Source: Carya illinoinensis (Eukaryota > Streptophyta > Magnoliopsida > Fagales > Juglandaceae). Taken from it: 64,000 bases of DNA. The stretch covers positions 14,084,001 to 14,148,000 of the forward strand of contig NC_056766.1 of NCBI RefSeq assembly GCF_018687715.1, read 5' to 3'. A program made the translations under genes and the position numbers. Numbering within the stretch: position 1 is the first letter of the stretch; each line of letters begins with the position of its first letter. The notes beneath the pieces were generated by a model. It did not search any database. It was given only the letters and a program-made list of their open reading frames with translations, and was not told the origin of the DNA. This document shows positions 44,401 through 57,375 of the stretch, piece after piece.

Positions 44401-47400
44401 TGATTGCTCCAGTGAGTTCTGTACTTATTGATACCAAAGTTCTAAGAAATATATACTATAGCCCTACCCACTTACGGAACTTGATAAGCTTCTTCAGCAA
44501 AAATGTGAGCTGTATGCACTCTCACTTTCTGTTTATTTTGATCTTATTTTATTAAAAAAAAATGTGGACTTGCGTTGGGTTCCAAAGGTCAATAAATAAT
44601 TCACGCTAACCCCCCAATATTCCAGGCCGAGACTGGGTCAGAACTGACTCTTGGGTCAGGTCTCGCATCAGAGAAGATGTCAACGAGCATCTCACGGAAA
44701 CTCTCTGTTCTCGACGGTGGAAGAAGGGTATGGGAAATGGTTACACTTTTAGGAACCCAACGCTTTGTTTATGGTTTTTGTTGGACGACAACGTTTCAAC
44801 TCTTCTCTTTGATAAGCTTCTTCTATTTTGCAACTTGTTGTTCTCATTCTTGATGTTCACGGTTCGGAAAGATATTTAGTACTTATAGGTCCATCGTAAT
44901 GAATGCCCAAGAACCCATAATGGATCTTATTAGTCTTATAGAGCCACAAAACAATGTAGGCTAGATAATGCCTCTGTGTTATATGGAAGAGGTTAACTGT
45001 AATTAAAGTGGAAAATGTTGAACGTTATATCCATCAGCATTTATTATCTCCACAACGGTACCCTTATAAATAACACATGGAGGTAATTCTGTCATTTTAA
45101 GTCAGTCATTCTTATATATAAACTAAGATCATTGATCTGACTTAAGCATCGGAGACCCACCGGGCACTCGGCGCCACCGTTTTATTTCTTGCAGATGTCT
45201 GTGCGGTAGATGGTGTGAATCAATTGCGTAACAATGGTGTGTTACAAGTCTAATGAAAAAGAACCAATCTTTTTTATGATCGTTGGAGCTTGAGATGATT
45301 TATGGCCTCACGTGATTGCTTCTGTGAGTTCTGTAGTTATTGATACCAAAGTTGCAAGAAAAATAAACTATATGCTACCCTCTTGTGGAACTTGACAAGC
45401 TTCTTGAGCAAAAATGTGAGCGGTATGCACTCTCGCTTTCTCTTTATGTTGATCTTATTTTTTTTAAAAAATTATGTGGACTTGCATTGGGTTCCAAAGG
45501 TCAATAAAAAATTCACGCTAAGCCCCCAATATTCCAAGCCGAGACTGGGTCAGATCTGACTCTAGGGTCAGGTCTCGCATCAGAGAAGATGTCATGGAGC
45601 ATCTCACGGAAACTCTTCGTCCTCGACGGTGGAAGAAGGCTATGGGATATAGCTACACCTTTAGGAACCCAATGGTTTGTTTATGTTTTTTGTTGGACGA
45701 TAACGTTTCAACTCTTCTCTTTCATAAGCTTCTTCTATTTTGCAACTTGTTGTTCTCATTCTTGATGTTCATGGTTCGAAAACATATTTAGCACTTATAG
45801 GTCCATCGTAATGATTGCCCAAGAACCCATAATGGATCTTATTAGTCTTATAGAGCCCCAAAACAATGTAGGCTAGATTGTGCCTCTGTGTTATTTGGAA
45901 GAGGTTAACTATAACTAAAGTGGAAAATCGTGAACGTTATATCCATCAGCATTTATTATCTTCACAACGGTACCCTTATAAATAACACATGGAGGTAACT
46001 CTGTCATTTTAAGTCAGTCATTCTTATATATAAACTAAGATCATTGATCTGACTTAAACATCGGAGAGCCATCGGGCACTCAGCGCCACCGTTTTATTTC
46101 TTGCAGATGTCTGTGCGGTAGGTGGTGTGAAACAAGTGCGTAACAATGGTGTGTTACGTCTAACGAAAAAGAACCAATCTTTTTTATGATCTTTGGAGCT
46201 TGAGATTCTTTATGGCCTCACATGATTGCTCTAGTGAGTTCTGTACTTATTGATACCAAAGTTCTAAGAAATATATACTATAGCCCTACCCACTTACGGA
46301 ACTTGATAAGCTTCTTCAGCAAAAATGTGAGCTGTATGCACTCTCACTTTCTCTTTATTTTGATCTTATTTTATTAAAAAAATTTGTGCACTTGCGTTGG
46401 CTTCCAAAGGTCAATAAATAATTCACGCTAACCCCCCAATATTCTAGGCCGAGACTGGGTCAGATCTGACTCTTGGGTCAGGTCTCGCATCAGAGAAGAT
46501 GTCAACGAGCATCTCACGGAAACTCTCCGTTCTTGACGGTGGAAGAAGGCTATGGGATATAGCTACACTTTTAGGAACCCAACGGTTTGTTTATGTTTTT
46601 TGTTGGACGATAACGTTTCAACTCTTCTCTTTCATAAGCTTCTTCTATTTTGCAACTTGTTGTTCTAAACATATTTAGCACTTATAGGTCCATCGTAATG
46701 AATGCCCAAGAACCCATAATGGATCTTATTAGTCTTATGGAACCACAAAACAATGTAGGCTAGATTGTGCCTCTGTGTTATTTGCAAGAGGTTAACTGTA
46801 ATTAAAGTGGAAAATCGTGAACGTTATATCCATAAGCTTTTATTATCTTCACAACGGTACCCTTATAAATAACACATGGAGGTAATTCTGTCATTTTAAG
46901 TCAGTCATTCTTATATATAAACTAAGATCATTGATCTGACTTAAGCATCGGAGAGCCACCGGGCACTCGGCGCCACCGTTTTATTTCTTGCAGATGTTTG
47001 TGCGGAAGGTGGTGTGAAACAAGTGCGTAACAATGGTGTGTTACAAGTCTAATGAAAAAGAACCAATCTTTTTTATGATCGTTGGAGCTTGAGTTGATTT
47101 ATGGCCTCATGTGATTGCTTCTGTGAGTTCTGTAGTTATTGATACCAAAGGTGCAAGAAAAATAAACTATATGCTACCCTCTTATGGAACTTGACAAGCT
47201 TCTTGAGCAAAAATGTGAGCGGTATGCACTCTCGCTTTCTCTTTATTTTGATCTTATTTTATTAAAAAAATTAAGTGGACTTGCATTGGGTTCCAAAGGT
47301 CAATAAAAAATTCATGCTAAGCCCCCAATATTCCAGGCCGAGACTGGGTCAGATCTGACTCTTGGGTCAGGTCTCGGATCAGAGAAGATGTCAAGGAGCA

Positions 47401-50400
47401 TCTCACGGAAACTCTCCGTTCTCGACGCTGGAAGAAGGCTATGGGATATAGATACACCTTTAGGAACCCAACGGTTTGTTTATGTTTTTTGTTGGACGAT
47501 AACGTTTCAACTCTTCTCTTTCATAAGCTTCTTCTATTTTGCAACTTGTTGTTCTCATTCTTGATGTTCATGGTTCGAAAACATATTTAGCACTTATAGG
47601 TCCATCGCAATGAATGCCCAAGAACCCATAATGGATCTTATTAGTCTTATGGAACCACAAAACAATGTAGGCTAGATTGTGCCTCTGTGTTATTTGCAAG
47701 AGGTTAACTGTAATTAAAGTGGAAAATCGTGAACGTTATATCCATAAGCTTTTATTATCTTCACAACGGTACCCTTATAAATAACACATGGAGGTAATTC
47801 TGTCATTTTAAGTCAGTCATTCTTATATATAAACTAAGATCATTGATCTGACTTAAGCATCGGAGAGCCACCGGGCACTCGGCGCCACCGTTTTATTTCT
47901 TGCAGATGTTTGTGCGGAAGGTGGTGTGAAACAAGTGCGTAACAATGGTGTGTTACAAGTCTAATGAAAAAGAACCAATCTTTTTTATGATCGTTGGAGC
48001 TTGAGTTGATTTATGGCCTCACGTGATTGCTTCTGTGAGTTCTGTAGTTATTGATACCAAAGGTGCAAGAAAAATAAACTATATGCTACCCTCTTATGGA
48101 ACTTGACAAGCTTCTTGAGCAAAAATGTGAGCGGTATGCACTCTCGCTTTCTCTTTTTTTTGATCTTATATTATTAAAAAAATTAAGTGGACTTGCATTG
48201 GGTTCCAAAGGTCAATAAAAAATTCACGCTATGCCCCCAATATTCCAGGCCGAGACTGGGTCAGATCTGACTCTTGGGTCAGGTCTCGGATCAGAGAAGA
48301 TGTCAAGGAGCATCTCACGGAAACTCTCCGTTCTCGACGGTGGAAGAAGGCTATGGGATATAGCTACACCTTTAGGAACCCAACGGTTTGTTTATGTTTT
48401 TTGTTGGACGATAACGTTTCAACTCTTCTCTTTCATAAGCTTCTTCTATTTTGCAACTTGTTGTTCTCATTCTTGATGTTCATGGTTCGAAAACATATTT
48501 AGTACATATAGGTCCATCGTAATGAATGCCCAAGAACCCATAATGGATCTTATTAGTCTTATAGAGCCACAAAACAATGTAGGCTAGATTGTGCCTCTGT
48601 GTTATTTGCAAGAGGTTAACTATAATTAAAGTGGAAAATCGTGAACGTTATATCCATCAGCATTTATTTTCTTCACAACGGTACCCTTATAAATAACACA
48701 TGGAGGAAACTCTGTCATTTTAAGTCAGTCATTCTTATATATAAACTAAGATCATTGATCTGACTTTAGCATCGGAGAGCCACCGGGCACTCGGCGCCAC
48801 CGTTTTATTTCTTGCAGATGTCTGTGGGGTAGGTGGTGTGAAACAAGTGCGTAACAATGGTGTATTACAAGTCTAACAAAAAAGAACCAATCTTTTTTAT
48901 GATCTTTGGAGCTTGAGATTCTTTCTGGCCTCACGTGATTGCTCCAGTGAGTTCTGTACTTATTGATACCAAAGTTCTAAGAAATATATACTATAGCCCT
49001 ACCCACTTACGGAACTTGATAAGCTTCTTCAGCAAAAATGTGAGCTGTATGCACTCTCACTTTCTCTTTATTTTGATCTTATTTGATTAAAAAAAATATG
49101 TGGACTTGCGTTGGCTTCCAAAGGTCAATAAATAATTCACGCTAACCCCCCAATATTCCAGGCCGAGACTGGGTCAGATCTGACTCTTGGGTCAGGTCTC
49201 GCATCAGAGAAGATGTCAACGAGCATCTCACGGAAACTCTCCATTCTCGACGGTCGAAGAAGGGTATGTGATATAGTTACACTTTTAGGAACCCAACGCT
49301 TTGTTTATGGTTTTTGTTGGACGATAACGTTTCAACTCTTCTCTTTGATAAGCTTCTTCTATTTTGCAACTTGTTGTTCTCATTCTTGATGTTCAGGGTT
49401 CCGAAAGATATTTAGTACTTATAGGTCCATCGTAATGAATGCCCAACAACCCATAATGGATCTTATTAGTCTTATAGAGCCACAAAACAATGTAGGCTAG
49501 ATAATGTCGCTGTGTTATATGGAAGAGGTTAACTGTAATTAAAGTGGAAAATCGTGAACGTTATATCCATAAGCATTTATTATCTTCACAACGGTACCCT
49601 TATAAATAACACATGGAGGTAATTCTGTCATTTTAAATCAGTCATTCTTATATATAAACTAAGATCATTCATCTGACTTAAGCATCGGAGAGCCACCGGG
49701 CACTCGGCGCCACCGGTTTATTTCTTGCAGATGTCTGTGCGGTAGGTGGTGTGAAACAAGTGCGTAACAATGGTGTGTTACAAGTCTAACAAAAAAGAAC
49801 CAATCTTTTTTATGATCTTTGGAGCTTGAGATTCTTTCTGGCCTCACGTGATTGCTCCAGTGAGTTCTGTACTTATTGATACCAAAGTTCTAAGAAATAT
49901 ATACTATAGCCCTACCCACTTACGGAACTTGATAAGCTTCTTCAGCAAAGATGTGAGCTGTATGCACTCTCACTTTCTCTTTATTTTGATCTTATTTTAT
50001 TAAAAAAAATATGTGCACTTGCGTTGGCTTCCAAAGGTCAATAAATAATTCACGCTAACCCCCCAATATTCCAGGCCGAGACTGGGTCAGATCTGACTCT
50101 TGGGTCAGGTCTCGCATCAGAGAAGATGTGAACGAGCATCTCACAGAAACTCTCCGTTGTTGACGGTGGAAGAAGGCTATGGGATATAGCTACACTTTTA
50201 GGAACCCAATGGTTTGTTTATGTTTTTTGTTAGACGATAACGTTTCAACTCTTCTCTTTCATAAGCTTCTTCTATTTTGCAACTTGTTGTTCTAAACATA
50301 TTTAGCACTTATAGGTCCATCGTAATGAATGCCCAAGAACCCATAATGGATCTTATTAGTCTTATGGAACCACAAAACAATGTAGGCTAGATTGTGCCTC

Positions 50401-53400
50401 TGTGTTATTTGCAAGAGGTTAACTGTAATTAAAGTGGAAAATCGTGAACGTTATATCCATAAGCATTTATTATCTTCACAACGGTACCCTTACAAATAAC
50501 ACATGGAGGTAATTCTGTCATTTTAAGTCAGTCATTCTTATATATAAACTAAGATCATTGATCTGACTTAAGCATCGGAGAGCCACCGGGCACTCGGCGC
50601 CACCGTTTTATTTCTTGCAGATGTTTGTGCGGTAGGTGGTGTGAAACAAGTGCGTAACAATGGTGTGTTACAAGTCTAATGAAAAAGAACCAATCTTTTT
50701 TATGATCGTTGGAGCTTGAGTTGATTTATGGGCTCACGTGATTGCTTCTGTGAGTTCTGTAGTTATTGATACCAAAGGTGCAAGAAAAATAAACTATATG
50801 CTACCCTCTTTTGGAACTTGACAAGCTTCTTGAGCAAAAATGTGAGCGGTATGCACTCTCGCTTTCTCTTTATTTTGATCTTATTTTATTAAAAAAATTA
50901 AGTGGACTTGCATTGGGTTCCAAAGGTCAATAAAAAATTCACGCTATGCCCCCAATATTCCAGGCCGAGACTGGGTCAGATCTGATTCTTGGGTCAGGTC
51001 TCGGATCAGAGAAGATGTCAAGGAGCATCTCACGGAAACTCTCCGTTCTCGACGGTGGAAGAAGGCTATGGGATATAGCTACACCTTTAGGAACCCAACG
51101 GTTTGTTTATGTTTTTTGTTGGACGATAACGTTTCAACTCTTCTCTTTCATAAGCTTCTTCTATTTTGCAACTTGTTGTTCTCATTCTTGAGGTTCATGG
51201 TTCGAAAACATATTTAGTACATATAGGTCCATCGTAATGAATGCCCAAGAACCCATAATGGATCTTATTAGTCTTATAGAGCCACAAAACAATGTAGGCT
51301 AGATTGTGCCTCTGTGTTATTTGCAAGAGGTTAACTATAATTAAAGTGGAAAATCGTGATCGTTATATCCATCAGCATTTATTTTCTTCACAACGGTACC
51401 CTTATAAATAACACATGGAGAAAACTCTGTCATTTTAAGTCAGTCATTCTTATATATAAACTAAGATCATTGATCTGACTTAAGCATCGGAGAGCCACCG
51501 GGCACTCGGCGCCACCGTTTTATTTCTTGCAGTTGTCTGTGCGGTAGGTGGTGTGAAACAAGTGCGTAACAATGGTGTGTTACAAGTCTAACAAAAAAGA
51601 ACCAATCTTTTTTATGATCTTTGGAGCTTGAGATTCTTTCTGGCCTCACGTGATTGCTCCAGTGAGTTCTGTACTTATTGATACCAAAGTTCTAAGAAAT
51701 ATATACTATAGCCCTACCCACTTACGGAACTTGATAAGCTTCTTCAGCAAAAATGTGAGCTGTATGCACTCTCACTTTCTCTTTATTTTGATCTTGTTTT
51801 ATTAAAAAAAATATGTGGACTTGCGTTGGCTTCCAAAGGTCAATAAATAATTAACGCTAACCCCCCAATATTCCAGGCCGAGACTGGGTCAGATCTGACT
51901 CTTGGGTTAGGTCTCGCATCAGAGAAGATGTCAACGAGCATCTCACGGAAACTCTCCGTTCTCGACGGTGGAAGAAGGGTATGTGATATAGTTACACTTT
52001 TAGGAACCCAACGCTTTGTTTATGGTTTTTGTTGGACGATAACGTTTCAACTCTTCTCTTTGATAAGCTTCTTCTATTTTGCAACTTGTTGTTCTCATTC
52101 TTGATGTTCAGGGTTCCGAAAGATATTTAGTACTTATAGGTCCATCGTAATGAATGCCCAACAACCCATAATGGATCTTATTAGTCTTATAGAGCCACAA
52201 AACAATGTAGGCTAGATAATGTCGCTGTGTTATATGGAAGAGGTTAACTGTAATTAAAGTGGAAAATCTTGAACGTTATATCCATCAGCATTTATTATCT
52301 CCACAACGGTACCCTTATAAATAACACATGGAGGTAACTCTGTCATTTTAAGTCAGTCATTCTTATATATAAACTAAGATCATTGATCTGACTTAAGCAT
52401 CGGAGACCCACCGGGCACTCGGCGCCACCGTTTTATTGCTTGCAGATGTCTGTGCGGTAGGTGGTGTGAATCAATTGCGTAACAACGGTGTGTTACAAGT
52501 CTAATGAAAAAGAACCAATCTTTTTTATGATCGTTGGAGCTTGAGATGATTTATGGCCTCACGTGATTGGTTCTGTGAGTTCTGTAGTTATTGATACCAA
52601 AGTTGCAAGAAAAATAAACTATATGCTACCCTCTTGTGGAACTTGACAAGCTTCATGAGCAAAAATGTGAGCGGTATGCACTCTCGCTTTCTCTTTATGT
52701 TGATCTTATTTTATTAAAAAAATTAAGTGGACTTGCATTGGGTTCCAAAGGTCAATAAAAAATTCACGCTAAGCCCCCAATATTCCAGGCCGAGACTGGG
52801 TCAGATCTGACTCTTGGGTCAGGTCTCGGATCAGAGAAGATGTCAAGGAGCATCTCACGGCAACTCTCCGTTCTCCACGGTGAAGAAGGCTATGGGATAT
52901 AGCTACACCTTTAGGAACCCAACGGTTTGTTTATGTTTTTTGTTGGACGATAACGTTTCAACTCTTCTCTTTCATAAGCTTCTTCTATTTTGCAACTTGT
53001 TGTTCTCATTCTTGATGTTCATGGTTCGAAAACATATTTAGTACTTATAGGTCCATCGTAATGATTGCCCAAGAACCCGTAATGGATCTTATTAGTCTTA
53101 TAGAGCCCCAAAACAATGTAGGCTGGATTGTGCCTCTGTGTTATTTGGAAGAGGTTAACTATAATTAAAGTGGAAAATCGTGAACGTTATATCCATCAGC
53201 ATTTATTATCTTCACAACGGTACCCTTATAAATAACACATGGAGGTAACTCTGTCATTTTAAGTCAGTCATTCTTATATATAAACTAAGATCATTGATCT
53301 GACTTAAACATCGGAGAGCCATCGGGCACTCAGCGCCACCGTTTTATTTCTTGCAGATGTCTGTGCGGTAGGTGGTGTGAAACAAGTGCGTAACAATGGT

Positions 53401-56400
53401 GTGTTACGTCTAACGAAAAAGAACCAATCTTTTTTATGATCTTTGGAGCTTGAGATTCTTTATGGCCTCACGTGATTGCTCCAGTGAGTTCTGTACTTAT
53501 TGATACCAAAGTTCTAAGAAATATATACTATAGCCCTACCCACTTACGGAACTTGATAAGCTTCTTCAGCAAAAATGTGAGCTGTATGCACTCTCACTTT
53601 CTCTTTATTTTGATCTTATTTTATTAAAAAAAATATGTGGACTTGCGTTGGCTTCCAAAGGTCAATAAATAATTCACGCTAACCCCCCAATATTCCAGGC
53701 CGAGACTGGGTCAGATCTGACTCTTGGGTCAGGTCTCGCATCAGAGAAGATGTCAACGAGCATCTCACGGAAACTCTCCGTTCTGGACGGTGGAAGAATG
53801 CTATGGGATATAGCTACACTTTTAGGAACCCAACGGTTTGTTTATGTTTTTTGTTGGACGATAACGTTTCAACTCTTCTCTTTCATAAGCTTCTTCTATT
53901 TTGCAACTTGTTGTTCTCATTCTTGATGTTCATGGTTCGAAAACATATTTAGCACTTATAGGTCCATCGTAATGAATGCCCAAGAACCCATAATGGATCT
54001 TATTAGTCTTATAGAACCACAAAACAATGTAGGCTAGATTGTGCCTCTGTGTTACTTGCAAGAGGTTAACTGTAATTAAAGTGGAAAATCGTGAACGTTA
54101 TATCCATAAGCATTTATTATCTTCACAACGGTACCCTTATAAATAACACATGGAGGTAATTCTGTCATTTTAAGTCAGTCATTCTTATATATAAACTAAG
54201 ATCATTGATCTGACTTAAGCATCGGAGAGCCACCGGGCACTCGGCGCCACCGTTTTATTTCTTGCAGATGTTTGTGCGGTAGGTGGTGTGAAACAAGTGC
54301 GTAACAATGGTGTGTTACAAGTCTAATGAAAAAGAACCAATCTTTTTTATGATCGTTGGAGCTTGAGTTGATTTATGGCCTCACGTGATTGCTTCTGTGA
54401 GTTCTGTAGTTATTGATACCAAAGGTGCAAGAAAAATAAACTATATGCTACCCTCTTATGGAACTTGACAAGCTTCTTGAGCAAAAATGTGAGCGGTATG
54501 CACTCTCGCTTTCTCTTTATTTTGATCTTATTTTATTAAAAAAATTAAGTGGACTTGCATTGGGTTCCAAAGGCCAATAAATAATTCACGCTAAGCCCCC
54601 AATATTCCAAGCCGAGACTGGGTCAGATTTGACTCTTGGGTCAGGTCTCGCATCAGAGAAGATGCCAACGAGCATCTCACGGAAACTCTTCGTTCTCGAC
54701 GGTGGAGGAAGGCTATGGGATATAGCTACACTTTTAGGAACCCAGCGCTTTTGTTTATGGTTTTTGTTGGACGATAACGTTTCAACTCTTCTCTTTGATA
54801 AGCTTCTTCTATTTTGCAACTTGTTGTTCTCATTCTTGATGTTCATGGTTCGAAAACATATTTAGTACTTATAGGTCCATCCTAATGAATGCCCAAGAAC
54901 CCATAATGGATCTTATTAGCCTTATAGAGCCACAAAACAATGTAGGCTAGATTGTGCCTCTGTGTTATATGGAAGAGGATAACTGTAATTAAAGTGGAAA
55001 ATCTTGAACGTTATATCCATCAGCATTTATTTTCTTCACAACGGTACCCTTATAAATAACACATGGAGGTAACTCTGTCATTTTAAGTCAGTCATTCTTC
55101 TATATAAACTAAGTTCATTGATCTGACTTAAGCATCGGAGAGCCACCGGGCACTCGGCGCCACCGTTTTATTTCTTGCAGATGTCTGTGTGGTAGGTGGT
55201 GTGAAACATGTGCGTAACAATGGTGTGTTTAAAGTCTAACGAAAAAGAACCAATCTTTTTTATGATCTTTGGAACTTGAGATTCTTTATGGCCTCACGTG
55301 ATTGCACCAGTGAGTTCTGTAGTTATTGATACCAAAGTTCTAAGAAATATATACTATAGCCCTACCCACTTACGGAACTTGATAAGCTTGTTCAGCAAAA
55401 ATGTGAGCTGTATGCACTCTCACTTTCTCTTTATTTTGATCTTATTTTATTTAAAAAAATATGTGGACTAGCGTTGGGTTCCAAAGGTCATTAAATAATT
55501 CACGCTAACCCCCCAATATTCCAGGCCGAGACTGGGTCAGATCTAACTCTTGGGTCAGGTCTCGCATCAGAGAAGATGTCAACGAGCATCTCACGGAAAC
55601 TCTCCGTTCTCGACGGTGGAAGAAGGGTATGGGATATAGTTACACTTTTAGGAACCCAACACTTTGTTTATGGTTTTTGTTGGACGATAACGTTTCAACT
55701 CTTCTCTTTGATAAGCTTCTTCTATTTTGCAACTTGTTGTTCTCATTCTTGATGTTCATGGTTCGGAAATATATTTAGTACTTATAGGTCCATCGTAATG
55801 AATGCCCAAGAACCCATAATGGATCTTATTAGTCTTATAGAGCCACAAAACAATGTAGGCTAGATAATGCCTCTGTGTTATTTGGAAGAGGTTAATTGTA
55901 ATTAAAGTGGGAAATCGTGAACATTATATCCATCAGCATTTATTATCTTCACAACGGTACCCTTATAAATAACACATGGAGGTAACTCTATCTTTTTAAG
56001 GCAGTCATTCTTATATATAAACTAAGATCATTGATCTGACTTAAGCATCGGAGAGCCACCGGGCACTCGGCGCCACTGTTTTATTTCTTGCAGATGTCTG
56101 TGCGGTAGGTGGTGTGAAACAAGTGCGTAACAATGGTGTGTTACAAGTCTAACAAAAAGGAACCAATCCTTTTTATGATCTTTGGAGCTTGAGATTCTTT
56201 ATGACCTCACGTGATTGCTCCAGTGAGTTCGGTAGTTATTGATACCAACATTCTAAGAAATATATGCTATAGCCCTACCCACTTACGGAACTTGATAAGC
56301 TTCTTCAGCAAAAACGTGAGCTGTATGCACTCTCACTTTCTCTTTATTTTGATCTTATTTTTTGAAAAAAATTATGTGGACTTGCGTTGGGTTCCAAAGG

Positions 56401-57375
56401 TCAATAAATAATTCATGCTAACCCCCCAATATTCCAAGCCGAGACTGGGTCAGATCTGACTCTTGGGTCAGGTCTCGCATCAGAGAAGATGTCAACGAGC
56501 ATCTCACGGAAACTCTCCGTTCTCGACGGTGGAAGAAGGGTATGGGATATAGCTACACTTTTAGGAACCCAGTGCTTTGTTTATGTTTTTGGATGGACGA
56601 TAACGTTTCAACTCTTCTCTTTGATAAGCTTCTTCTATTTTGCAACTTGTTGTTCTCGTTCTTGATGTTCGTGGTTCGAAAAGATATTTAGTACTTATAG
56701 GTCTATCGTAATGAATGCCCAAGAACCCATAATGGATCTTATTAGTCTTATAGAGCCACAAAACAATGTAGGCTTGATAGTGCCTCTGTGTTATTTGGAA
56801 GAGGTTAACTGCAATTAATGTGGAAAATCGTGAACGTTATATCCATCAGTGTTTATTGTCTTCACGACGGTACCCTTATAAATAACACAAAGAGGTAACT
56901 CAGTCATTTTAATTCAGTCATTCTTATATACAAACTAAGATCATTAGTCTGACTTAAGCATTGGAGAGCCACCGGGCGATCGGTGCCACCATTTTATTTC
57001 TTGCAGATGTCTGTGCAGTAGGTGGTGTGAAACAAGTGTGTGTTACAGGTCTAACGAAAAATAACCAATCTTTCTTATGATCTTTGGAGCTTGAGATGCT
57101 TTGTGGCCTCACATGGTTGCTTCACTGAGCTGTGTAGTTATTGATACCAAAGTTACAAGAAAATTAAACTATAGCCCTACCCACTTGCGCAACTTGAGAA
57201 GCTTCTTTAGCAAAAATGTGAGCTGTATGCACTCTCGCTTTCTCTTTATTTTTATCTTATTTTATTTAAACAATTATGTGGACTTGCGTTGGGTTCCAAA
57301 GGTCAATGAATAATTCATGCTAACCCCCCAATATTCCAAGCCGAGACTGGGTTAGATCTGACACTTGGGTCAGGT

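Larger units (their letters stand above)
23041..57375 (+). repeat. Homogenised core of the array with dimer/trimer substructure
   Basis: About 37 monomers. Two types can be told apart by diagnostic bases: type A has GAAGGCTATGG, TTCATAAGC and CGAAAACAT; type B has GAAGGGTATGG, TTGATAAGC and CGGAAAGATA. From about 30 to 45 kb A and B form AB dimers or ABB trimers. Near-identical blocks include about 31.4-33.7 kb against 33.25-35.5 kb (shift ~1825), about 34.5-37.25 against 37.26-39.99 kb (shift ~2738) and about 39.99-41.8 against 41.8-43.6 kb (shift ~1822). Monomers near 46.66 and 50.29 kb share the same 24-bp deletion. Confidence 0.9.

Noticed and set aside
48752..48934. Recurrent 60-codon minus-strand frame in monomers (also 49665-49847 and 51467-51649)
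   Set aside because: It opens only in a few neighbouring copies where the conserved TTTATGGCC became TTTCTGGCC, giving an ATG-less shift of stops; no conservation elsewhere.
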